DNA of 64,000 bases from Candidatus Obscuribacterales bacterium (GTDB taxonomy: Bacteria > Cyanobacteriota > Vampirovibrionia > Obscuribacterales > Obscuribacteraceae). The translations under genes and the position numbers were made by a program. The stretch spans positions 1-64,000 of the forward strand of contig JAGVLS010000048.1 in assembly GCA_020054205.1 (NCBI GenBank), in the 5' to 3' direction. This document shows positions 8,075-16,400 of the stretch, one piece after another; position 1 is the first letter of the stretch, and the number at the start of each line of letters is the position of its first letter. The notes beneath the pieces were generated by a model that saw only the letters and a list, made by a program, of their open reading frames with translations, was not told the DNA's origin and ran no database searches.

Positions 8075-9295
8075 TCATATCTGCTTATCCGGGAAAAGTC
8101 CAGGCATCCAACGTGAAGCCAGAGTAGCTGGAAAAGAAAGCCGAAGCGGTGAACGCATATCTTCACTTACCAAAACACCTTTCTCAATTAAAGAAGCAAC
8201 AATGCGGCGTCCTTGGCGATCACCCACTCCAATCAATTCAGCAACATCTCCACGCGGCAATTCACCACGAAACAATATGGATTCGAGTACAACCTGAGAA
8301 TGTTGAGGTAGAGTACCAGCATTTATTTCTTCTTCAGTCCAAAAAAGAATGCGCTTACGCAAACGATTTGGTTCAATCAAATTTTCCATAAATTCTACCT
8401 GGTCAATACAAACTTCCAAAAAAAATCGTGTAAAACTTGCTAGTGCTTCCTCACTTAAGTTCCCACGTCCATCCAAATTATTTTTTCTCCCTTGATCACA
8501 AGCAATCAAAAGCCTTTTGTAATCATTATCTCTTCTTGCTAGTCCGCGAGCCACCGACCAAACTCCACCTGTGTCTAATTTTTCCAGCATTACCGCATGA
8601 GACATGAGCCTAGCTACACGCCCATTGCCATCCAAAAAAGGATGAATCCATAAGAGTCGGTGATGCGCCGCCGCCACCGCAAGGATAGTTTCAGCAGCAC
8701 CTCGCCCAGAATAAACATCTTCAAATTTTGCTAAAAACCTTGGTAGCGCACCGGGACTTATAGCAACATGATTTCCAATCGCAACATCCCGATTGCGAAA
8801 TTCTCCCGGAATTACTTTTACTTTCTTATGACTTTTAGGATCTTCTACAAACAAAAGATCGTCTGGCAGAGATTCACAAAAGAGCTTATGAATTTCAAGA
8901 ATTCCTGCTCTTGTATAAACTTTTCCACGCAGCCCTCCTTCATCTAGCCAGCGCTGAACAAATATATGTGCTTTGGCTTCAAGCTGAAGATCGCGTTTGT
9001 TTTTATCCTTACTATAGTCGCCATGAAGCGCGCGTTCTATATCTATAGGGTGAGTATCATGTCCTTCGATAAGATTGCTGTAATAGCAATTCATAGCTCG
9101 GACAAGTTGAGCCAAGGCATTCATTACCCCAATTGGCAAACTACGCCGAAAACCAGCCGACTTTTTCGTAAGGTCAAATACTAATTCACTCAGCTCCTGC
9201 CTATACCTAGAATTGCTTGACAGAACCAAGGGCTCCATTAAGGAAGGTCTTTTATCACAATCGATTTTGGCTATTTTATTGGTTTTCTTGACCAT
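8075..9295 (-). CDS. Fic-domain protein (AMP transferase type) with C-terminal winged helix
   Basis: 406 aa. The full Fic motif H-P-F-L-D-G-N-G-R-V-A-R lies at residues 218-229 with the catalytic His218. An inhibitory-helix motif of the S-x-x-x-E-G type is at residues 73-78 (Y-Y-S-N-L-I-E-G), placing it among Fic proteins with an intramolecular N-terminal inhibitor. Fic enzymes transfer AMP or related groups onto protein hydroxyls. Residues about 330-400 (L-P-R-G-D-V-A-E-L-I-G-V-G-D-R-Q-G-R-R) resemble a winged-helix DNA-binding domain, so the protein may regulate its own promoter. It has no small partner gene of its own; TA-like pairs lie on both sides on the opposite strand. Six 12-bp repeats surround its promoter. 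Confidence 0.88.
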   Translation of the reverse strand: MVKKTNKIAKIDCDKRPSLMEPLVLSSNSRYRQELSELVFDLTKKSAGFRRSLPIGVMNALAQLVRAMNCYYSNLIEGHDTHPIDIERALHGDYSKDKNKRDLQLEAKAHIFVQRWLDEGGLRGKVYTRAGILEIHKLFCESLPDDLLFVEDPKSHKKVKVIPGEFRNRDVAIGNHVAISPGALPRFLAKFEDVYSGRGAAETILAVAAAHHRLLWIHPFLDGNGRVARLMSHAVMLEKLDTGGVWSVARGLARRDNDYKRLLIACDQGRKNNLDGRGNLSEEALASFTRFFLEVCIDQVEFMENLIEPNRLRKRILFWTEEEINAGTLPQHSQVVLESILFRGELPRGDVAELIGVGDRQGRRIVASLIEKGVLVSEDMRSPLRLSFPATLASRWMPGLFPDKQI

Positions 9296-9299
9296 TAAT

Positions 9300-9424
9300 A
9301 TGTCCGCATCTATGTCCAGTTATAATTAGTGAGATTTCCTGATTATAGCGCATTTTTTAGTCATTATATGGCATCTATGACCGTTAAAATGTCCGGTTAA
9401 ATGTCCGGTTAAATGTCCGATAAA
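9300..9424. repeat. Six 12-bp iteron-like repeats around the fic promoter
   Basis: Four head-to-tail units lie at 9377-9388, 9389-9400, 9401-9412 and 9413-9424 (consensus ATGTCCGGTTAA; the middle two are identical). Two more lie at 9300-9311 and 9312-9323, the nearer ending four bases before the fic start codon. A minus-strand TATAAT (9347-9342) sits between the two groups. The phased tandem arrangement indicates a binding site for a multimeric DNA-binding protein, possibly Fic itself through its winged helix. Confidence 0.7.
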
Positions 9425-9500
9425 ACGATTTACCACATTAATATCATTTGGCTCAATACTAAAGTAATCAGCCAACTCTCAGCTGTTATGCTTACCATAC

Positions 9501-9529
9501 TTGACATTTATATACATATGTGTTACTCT
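9501..9529 (+). promoter_or_regulatory. Candidate promoter of the second TA pair
   Basis: TTGACA (9501-9506), 17 bp, then TACTCT (9524-9529). The -35 is perfect and the -10 weak. It lies 24 bp before the GTG start at 9553. The position matches the promoter of the first TA pair. Confidence 0.4.
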
Positions 9530-9552
9530 GTATTACAAGGTGGTTCCTTGTC

Positions 9553-9801
9553 GTGATAACGTTCGCTCAAAATGAAATCACTAAACATAATATTTCCATT
9601 CAAGAAGTGCTAGAAGCACTTAATTATCAGATTGGTATTTTTGATCTTCCTGTCAGTAATACCGGAAACAGCAGGTATATGATTTTAGGTTTTACTGCTA
9701 ATGCAAGGCTCTTAGAAATTGGTCTAGAAGATATCAATAAAGATACTGAACATGTATTTCATGCTATGGATGCTACACAGTTTTATAGAAATCAGATTTA
9801 G
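9553..9801 (+). CDS. BrnT-like toxin, copy 2
   Basis: 82 aa from the GTG at 9553. This start is chosen over an upstream GTG at 9520 because AAGGTGG lies nine bases before it and because the resulting N-terminus (M-I-T-F-A-Q-N-E-I-T-K-H-N-I) aligns with copy 1. Shared blocks with copy 1 are K-H-N-I, F-D-L, G-N-x-R, R-L-L-E-I-G, F-H-A and A-T-x-x-Y-R-N. The two copies are well diverged, so this is an old duplication or two separate acquisitions. The BrnT-type RelE-fold assignment rests on these conserved blocks and the paired ribbon-helix-helix gene. Confidence 0.58.
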   Translation: MITFAQNEITKHNISIQEVLEALNYQIGIFDLPVSNTGNSRYMILGFTANARLLEIGLEDINKDTEHVFHAMDATQFYRNQI

Positions 9802-9813
9802 ATTGGAGAATAT

Positions 9814-10113
9814 ATGAAAAAAAAAGAAGAATTTGCAAAAAGAGTTCAAAAACATGCAGAAGAATCTTTAGTAAAAGATGGCACAGTACAATTTCGCTTA
9901 GATGGAGAAATGATGTATCTTTTGCTTGAGCTAGCAAAATACAAACGTACACCACATGGAGTATTAGCCCGTATGTGGGTAGTAGAAAGATTGAGAAATG
10001 AAGTATCTCAAATTGCTAACTTAAAAAAGACTACCAATCCTTTTGGATCTACAAATCAAGCTACACAAAATGTTTTTGAGTCAAATTTATCTTCTCGAGT
10101 ACAAGAAGATTAG
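9814..10113 (+). CDS. Ribbon-helix-helix antitoxin, copy 2
   Basis: 99 aa. The block from V-Q-F-R-L-D-G-E-M-M to V-V-E-R-L-R-N-E matches copy 1 (V-A-F-R-A-D-E-E-M-M to V-M-E-C-L-R-K-E), with Y-K-R-x-P-x-G-V-L-A-R identical between them. Residues 70-99 form an extra polar tail (N-P-F-G-S-T-N-Q-A-T-Q) absent from copy 1. A GGAG lies seven bases before the ATG. It follows its toxin by 12 bp and is transcribed towards the dehydrogenase gene. Confidence 0.57.
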   Translation: MKKKEEFAKRVQKHAEESLVKDGTVQFRLDGEMMYLLLELAKYKRTPHGVLARMWVVERLRNEVSQIANLKKTTNPFGSTNQATQNVFESNLSSRVQED

Positions 10114-10186
10114 GTTTAAACCCAAGAGTCTTTATTCATTTGCAAGCATAACCTCAGCCTTGTTTATACGCCTAGATCATATCTTT

Positions 10187-11230
10187 TTAGTTTATAGTTG
10201 GATCTAAAACTAATTTACCAAATTGTTTACGCCCTTCCATTTTTTCATGAGCAAGTTTTGCTTCTTTCAAAGGCATAACTTCATCAACCACCGGTTTTAA
10301 TAAGCCTTGATCAAAAAATGGTAGCAAATGAGCGAATTCACCTTTGGTGCCCATCATAGATCCATAAATAGTTTGATGTTTATAAAACAATCTGGGAATA
10401 TTCACTTTTACATCAGGACCAGTGGTAGCTCCACATGTGACTAATCTTCCATTTATAGCAAGGCTAGCTAAACAATCTTCAAATACAGCCGGACCTACAT
10501 GTTCAAAAACAATATCAACGCCACGTTTTTCAGTTAAGCGTTTTATTTCATCAGCTATTTTTTGTTTACTATGAATAATTACTTCTTCTGCACCAAGCTC
10601 TTTAGCTAATTTAGCTTTTGCATCATTGCCTGCTGTAGCAATCACACGACAATGATGCAGTTTTGCTATCTGAATAGCAGCAGAACCTACACCAGAGCCA
10701 GCACCAATTACAAGTACAGTTTCTCCCATTTTCATTTGGCAGCGTGTCACTAACATATGCCAGGCAGTAATAAATACTAATGGAATTGCTGCTGCTTGAT
10801 GGAAATTAAGTCCTTTTGGAATCGGAAAGCAATTTATTCCTGGCACGGCTACATATTCAGCATAGCCACCATTGCAACCAGCTCCAAGGATATGATAATA
10901 ACGGCATAAGTTTTCATCACCAGCCAAACAATGTTTGCATGTTCCACAAGATATGCCAGGCGATACTAAAACTTTGTCGCCAACTTTTACATTGGTGACA
11001 CCTTCGCCTAATGTTGTAATTTCGCCAGCTACATCGCAGCCTAATATCAATGGTAATTTCAATCCGGGTAAACCACTGCGGCACCAAATATCTAAATGAT
11101 TGAGCGCACAAGCTTTTACTTTTAAGACTACTTGATTCACTTTTGGTTTTGGTATTTCAACAGAGTCTATTTGTAAGACATCCGGTGTACCTTGATTGTG
11201 AACACGCACAGCAGTCATAGAAGATGACAT
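10187..11230 (-). CDS. Zinc-type alcohol dehydrogenase / quinone reductase-like (MDR family)
   Basis: 347 aa, the usual size. An N-terminal GroES-like catalytic domain (1-150) contains G-C-D-V-A-G-E-I and a structural zinc loop with Cys-x2-Cys-x2-Cys-x7-Cys (I-S-C-G-T-C-K-H-C onward). A Rossmann domain follows with G-A-G-S-G-V-G-S-A-A, which binds NAD(P)H. The position normally holding the catalytic-zinc cysteine reads A-L-N-H-L-D-I-W, so it may be a zinc-free reductase that keeps only the structural zinc. A GAGGAGA box precedes the ATG. Its 3' end is duplicated at 8011-8074. The substrate is unknown. Confidence 0.85.
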   Translation of the reverse strand: MSSSMTAVRVHNQGTPDVLQIDSVEIPKPKVNQVVLKVKACALNHLDIWCRSGLPGLKLPLILGCDVAGEITTLGEGVTNVKVGDKVLVSPGISCGTCKHCLAGDENLCRYYHILGAGCNGGYAEYVAVPGINCFPIPKGLNFHQAAAIPLVFITAWHMLVTRCQMKMGETVLVIGAGSGVGSAAIQIAKLHHCRVIATAGNDAKAKLAKELGAEEVIIHSKQKIADEIKRLTEKRGVDIVFEHVGPAVFEDCLASLAINGRLVTCGATTGPDVKVNIPRLFYKHQTIYGSMMGTKGEFAHLLPFFDQGLLKPVVDEVMPLKEAKLAHEKMEGRKQFGKLVLDPTIN

Positions 11231-11361
11231 AAATTACATTCTCCTCATTAGATCCTAAGCATAACTATTGGCTATGTTTAGCAAAGATAACACTATAACA
11301 ATGTTAAGCCTGCTCAAGGCTTGCCAGATTGCAAAACGATAAAATTATGAGCAACAAAATG

Positions 11362-11379
11362 CAACTTATATATAAGTTG
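11362..11379. promoter_or_regulatory. 18-bp perfect palindrome in the dehydrogenase/acs divergent intergenic region
   Basis: CAACTTATATATAAGTTG is a perfect 18-bp palindrome, followed at 11380-11402 by a second inverted repeat (TTGGCAA-N9-TTGCCAA). Both lie between divergently transcribed genes, about 60-100 bp before the CoA-synthetase start, a typical operator position. The regulator is unknown. Confidence 0.4.
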
Positions 11380-11465
11380 TTGGCAAGGTTCTAAGTTGCC
11401 AAGCAATTTGTAGATATAGATATTTTGGTCATAACGTAGAAATTACTTTACCTGGAGGTAATGTC

Positions 11466-13304
11466 ATGAAATTGGTTGAGAAGCCTAGGAAGGAAACCAA
11501 TAACGGAAAACACTCTAAAGAGACTGCCAAGGATGGTCAAAGCTTATCTTCAGGAAAAACAATGAATAATTCTCGTACTGGTAAAGAAATCATCAAAAAG
11601 CAAAGTGGACAAGCAAATCTTGAAAACTATGAATTAGCTAGAGCAACATTTTCATGGGAAGATGCTAAGAAAGAAATTGATTATTTAGCAGATGGCAAAA
11701 TCAATGCTGCTTATAATGCAGTTGACAGACATATCCATAACGGACGTCGCAATAAAGTTGCTCTGTATGCAGTTGATGCCAAAAATAATTTAAGTTCTTT
11801 TACTTTCCAGGATATTTATTATTTATCAAATCGCTTAGGCAATGCTCTTAAGTCATTAGGCATTAAAAAGGGCGATCGTGTATTTGTATTTTTGCCTAGA
11901 ATTTTAGAATTATATGTCTCTACAATTGCTATTGCCAAAATTGGCGCTGTAGTTGGCCCATTATTTTCGGCCTTTGGACCAGATGCATTGAGAGATCGTC
12001 TATTAGATAGCGAAGCAAAAATTGTTATCACTACACCAGAGCTAAAAGTAAAACTTGATGGCATCAAATCAGATTTGCCAAATTTGGAATATGTAGTAGT
12101 AGTCGGTAATGAAGATACGCTAAAACAAGGTGAGATTAGCTACGAAGAAATTGTCTCAGGTGCATCTGAAAAGTTAGAAGTGGCGGCTATGGATCCAGAA
12201 GATCCATTGTATTTGCTTTATACATCAGGAACCACAGGCAAACCAAAAGGTGTCGTCCATGTACACAATGACATTATTGGGCAGCATATGACGACCAAAT
12301 GGGTTTTGGACTTAAAAGAAGATGATGTTTATTGGTGTACAGCTGATCCAGGTTGGGTAACAGGCACCGTATATGGTATCTTCGGACCTTGGTCCAATGG
12401 TGCATCCGTTGTCACTTTTGAAGGACGTTTTGATGCAGCCTCTTGGTATGCACTCATAGACAAATTACATATTACCGTTTGGTATACAGCACCAACTGCT
12501 TTGCGCATGCTTATGAAAGCAGGAGATGAAATAGTAACGCAATATTCTTTAAATACATTGAGACATATAGCGAGCGTTGGCGAACCGTTAAATCCAGAAG
12601 TAATTCGCTGGGGTATGAAAGTTTATGGCTTACCAATACATGATAATTGGTGGCAAACAGAGACAGGTATGCAATTGGTAGCTAATATCCCAGTGTTACC
12701 AATTAAGCCAGGCTCTATGGGCAAACCTTTGCCAGGCGTACATGTAACAGTAGTAGATGATAATGGAGAAGAATTAGAAGCTGGACAATTAGGGCGTTTG
12801 GTAGTACGTCCGGGTTGGCCATCAATGCTTAGACATGTATGGAGAAACGAAGAAAAATTCAAAGAATATTTCAAAATCCCAGGCTGGTATTTTAGCGGCG
12901 ACAATGCTTGGCGAGATGAAGATGGTTATCTTTGGTTTGTCGGGCGTGCTGATGATGTTATTAATACTGCTGGTCATAGAGTTGGTCCATTTGAAGTAGA
13001 ATCAGCTTTAGTTGAACATCCAGCTGTGACAGAAGCAGGTGTGATTGGCAAGCCTGATGAAGAAAGAGGCGAAATTATTAAAGCCTTTATTGTGCTTGCT
13101 AATGGTGTGAAAGCAAATGATGAATTATTGACTGATATCAAAGAGTTCACTAAACGTCAATTAGCGGCTCACGCCTATCCACGTGAAATTGAAATACGAG
13201 ATAGTTTACCTAAAACACGTAGTGGCAAAATTATGCGTAGGCTTTTGAAAGCGTGGGAGCTAGGACTGCCCACTGGTGATACATCTTCATTAGATGATGA
13301 TTAA
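11466..13304 (+). CDS. acsA: AMP-forming acetyl/acyl-CoA synthetase (AcsA type)
   Basis: 612 aa. It activates acetate or a short-chain acid to acyl-CoA through an acyl-adenylate. Motifs: Y-T-S-G-T-T-G-K-P-K-G (phosphate loop), W-W-Q-T-E-T-G (the tryptophan-containing A5 motif of acetyl-CoA synthetases), Y-F-S-G-D-N-A-W-R-D-E-D-G-Y (hinge), and L-P-K-T-R-S-G-K-I-M-R-R at the end, whose last lysine is the usual acetylation site. Residues 1-50 are a lysine/serine-rich low-complexity extension not typical of the family. GGAGGT lies six bases before the ATG, so this start is likely real. Acetate is the probable substrate given the WWQTE motif, but propionate is possible. Confidence 0.88.
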   Translation: MKLVEKPRKETNNGKHSKETAKDGQSLSSGKTMNNSRTGKEIIKKQSGQANLENYELARATFSWEDAKKEIDYLADGKINAAYNAVDRHIHNGRRNKVALYAVDAKNNLSSFTFQDIYYLSNRLGNALKSLGIKKGDRVFVFLPRILELYVSTIAIAKIGAVVGPLFSAFGPDALRDRLLDSEAKIVITTPELKVKLDGIKSDLPNLEYVVVVGNEDTLKQGEISYEEIVSGASEKLEVAAMDPEDPLYLLYTSGTTGKPKGVVHVHNDIIGQHMTTKWVLDLKEDDVYWCTADPGWVTGTVYGIFGPWSNGASVVTFEGRFDAASWYALIDKLHITVWYTAPTALRMLMKAGDEIVTQYSLNTLRHIASVGEPLNPEVIRWGMKVYGLPIHDNWWQTETGMQLVANIPVLPIKPGSMGKPLPGVHVTVVDDNGEELEAGQLGRLVVRPGWPSMLRHVWRNEEKFKEYFKIPGWYFSGDNAWRDEDGYLWFVGRADDVINTAGHRVGPFEVESALVEHPAVTEAGVIGKPDEERGEIIKAFIVLANGVKANDELLTDIKEFTKRQLAAHAYPREIEIRDSLPKTRSGKIMRRLLKAWELGLPTGDTSSLDDD

Positions 13305-13307
13305 AAT

Positions 13308-13327
13308 AAAAGTTTTATTGAACTTTT
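13308..13327 (+). terminator. Weak AT-rich hairpin after acsA
   Basis: AAAAGTT-TTATTG-AACTTTT followed by a short T run, immediately after the stop codon. The stem is almost all A/T and therefore weak. It is a plausible but low-confidence rho-independent terminator. Confidence 0.25.
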
Positions 13328-13415
13328 TTGTTTAAAAAGTCGTCTTAAGTATTAAATACATAGATCGCATTTATGCAGATCGAAAGATGGGAAATCCTTT
13401 TTTATTAATTAAATT

Positions 13416-16400
13416 ATGACTGCAGATATATTACTCGTTGAAGGACCTATAGAACGCATGCCACCTCAATCCGTTGAGGCTGAGCAGGCAGTTCTTGGAT
13501 CATTACTTGTAAGCACTGATGCAATTGCAAAAGTGACTGGCATTCTTGAACCAGATTATTTTTATCGCAAAGCCCATCAGTTTATATATGCTGCCATTCT
13601 TGATTTATTTGATAGAAATGAGCCAATTGACATAGTTACTGTCTCGCAGTACCTAAAAGATGAAGGCAAATTAGATAGTGTTGGTGGTAGACAATATTTA
13701 ACTGATTTAGCATTATCAGTAGCAACAACTGCCAATGTTGAATATTATGCTCACCTTGTAAATGAAAAAGCTTTATTGCGTAATCTGATAAAAACCGGTA
13801 CAGAAATTGTTGCTAGTTGTTATGAAGATTCTGAAGCTGATGAAATATTGGACAAAGCAGAACATTTAATTTTCAGTATTGCCCAGCGTCGCAATATGCA
13901 ACAGCTTATTCACATACGTGATCTTGTTAATGAATCATTTGCCCGCATTGAAAAACGTTATGAAAATAGAGATGCCTTAGCAGGGGTTCCTTCTGGTTTT
14001 TATGATTTAGATGTGTTAACTTCCGGTTTTCAACGCTCTGATTTGATTATTGTGGCAGCTAGGCCATCAATGGGGAAATGTTTAGCCTATAACTCTGAAA
14101 TTGTTTTGTCAGACGGCAGTATAAGTACAATTGAAGAAATATATAGAGCCCAATCTGGTTCCATCCTTACTCTTGAGAACAATTACAAACTTAATTGGAC
14201 TAAACCATCTGCTTTCATTGATGATGGAATGAAGCCAGTATTTAAAGTAACAACTCGCTTAGGTAGAACAATTGAAACCACTTGTACACATCCTTTTCTT
14301 ACCATATTTGGCTGGAAAAAATTAGAAGAAATTGGAATTGGCGAAAAAATAGCTATACCTAGAACTATTCCGGTGCAAGGAGAAAATATAATTCGCGAGT
14401 GTGAAGTAAAACTGCTTGCATATTTAATTGGAGATGGATCTCTCACTCAAAAACATAAAAAAGTAAGTTTTACAAATAATAATCTTGAAATCCAGAAAGA
14501 TTTCGAATTGGCAGTAATAGCTTTTGGTGGCACTAGTATCAGCCATGTTAATTCTAACAATCGCGCTAATTCTTTTGTTGTCCGGGGTGATGCTCGTTTT
14601 ATAACCCACAATAGGCAAGAATTTGCAAAACGCCTTAAAAAGGCTATTGTTTATCAATTCCCATCAGCTAGACAATTAGCATTGGTGGCAGGACTAAATC
14701 CTTCTTCAATTACAATGTGGACGCAAGGTAAGTGCGCTCCAAATGGATTAGCATCAATTAGTCGCAGTAGTAAAAATTCTATTTCACTATGGCTAAATAA
14801 TATTGGATTGTTAGGTAAAGACGCTCATAGTAAAACCATTCCAGCTATAGTTTTTACATTGGTAAAGTCACAACTTGCTCTATTTCTAAATCGTCTTTTT
14901 GCTACAGACGGATGGGCTACTTGTTTTTCTAGTGGGCAGCCACAAATTGGTTATGCAACAGTGAGTGAAAAGTTAGCTCGTCAAATACAGCATCTTTTAT
15001 TACGCTTTAGCATTATTGCAAAATTACGCAAACGTCGTGTTAAATATAAAGGTACACATAGACATTGTTGGCAAATTGATATTACAGATATCCAGTCTAT
15101 AGAAACATTTATCCAAGAAATAGGTATTTTCAGCAAAGAAACCGCCATTTCTAAGGTAAAAGATGCCATTGCTGAAAGGCGCAAACAAACTAATTGCGAT
15201 TTATTACCAATGGCTATTTGGGAGAAGCTGAAAGTAGCAAAAGGAAATGAATCTTGGAATTCATTAGCAAAACGTAGCAATATCAAAGGATATACCAATA
15301 TACATGTTGGTAAGCGAGCTCCAACAAGAACTAAACTTTTAAGTTTAGCTAAAGGACTAAATAATAATCAACTAGTAAATTTAGCTCAAAGTGATGTTTA
15401 CTGGGATGAAATTGTATCTATAGAACATTTAGGATTAAAACAAGTCTATGATCTAACAATTCCAGAGACGCATAATTTTGTTGCTAACGATATTTGTGTT
15501 CACAACACTGCACTATGTTTAAATATAGCCCAGCACGTTGCACTAGAACATAAAATACCAGTGGCTATATTTAGCTTAGAAATGTCCAAAGAACAATTAG
15601 TACAAAGACTTCTTTGTAGTGAAGCAAAAATAGATGCAAATAAAATGCGCACTGGCTTTTTACAAAGTAGTGATTGGACAAATTTAGCTACAGCTATGGG
15701 GCGCTTAGGTGAAGCACCAATATACATAGATGATTCAGGATTGATAAATGCCTTAGAAATTAGAGCTAAAGCACGCCGATTAAAAGCAGAAATGAAATCG
15801 CTCGGACTAATTATCATCGACTATATTCAATTAATGCAAGGACGTAAACAGTCCGATAATCGTGTACAGGAAGTATCTGAAATATCACGTGGTTTAAAAA
15901 CATTAGCACGTGAAATCGATGTACCTGTAATTGCATTATCTCAGCTATCACGTGCTGTTGAAGGCAGACAAAACAAACGCCCAATGTTATCAGATTTGAG
16001 AGAATCTGGCTGCTTAACCGGCGAAACTTTGGTTTATTTGCCAGAAACAGGCACATATGAGCGAATTGACAGTTTAGTAGGCAAGACAGGCTTTAAAGTA
16101 CTTGCACTAAATACAAAAACTTGGCTGCAAGAGCTACGTGAAGTTACAAATGCGTTTTCTACCGGTATTAAAACTGTCTTTAAGTTGACCACTCGATTAA
16201 ATCGAACAATCCGAGCTACTGGTAATCATAAGTTTTTGACATTACAAGGATGGCATCGTTTAGATGAGTTAAAACCCAATATGCGTATTGCCGTACCAAG
16301 AAAATTAGCTAGTACATCTATAGCTACAATGTCTGAAGAAGAAGTGGCTCTAGTAGGATATTTAATTGGTGATGGATGTACACTCGCACGTCACTCTATT

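Noticed and set aside
9520..9552. Upstream GTG start for the second toxin
   Set aside because: It has no ribosome-binding site, overlaps the promoter -10 region, and adds residues with no counterpart in copy 1.
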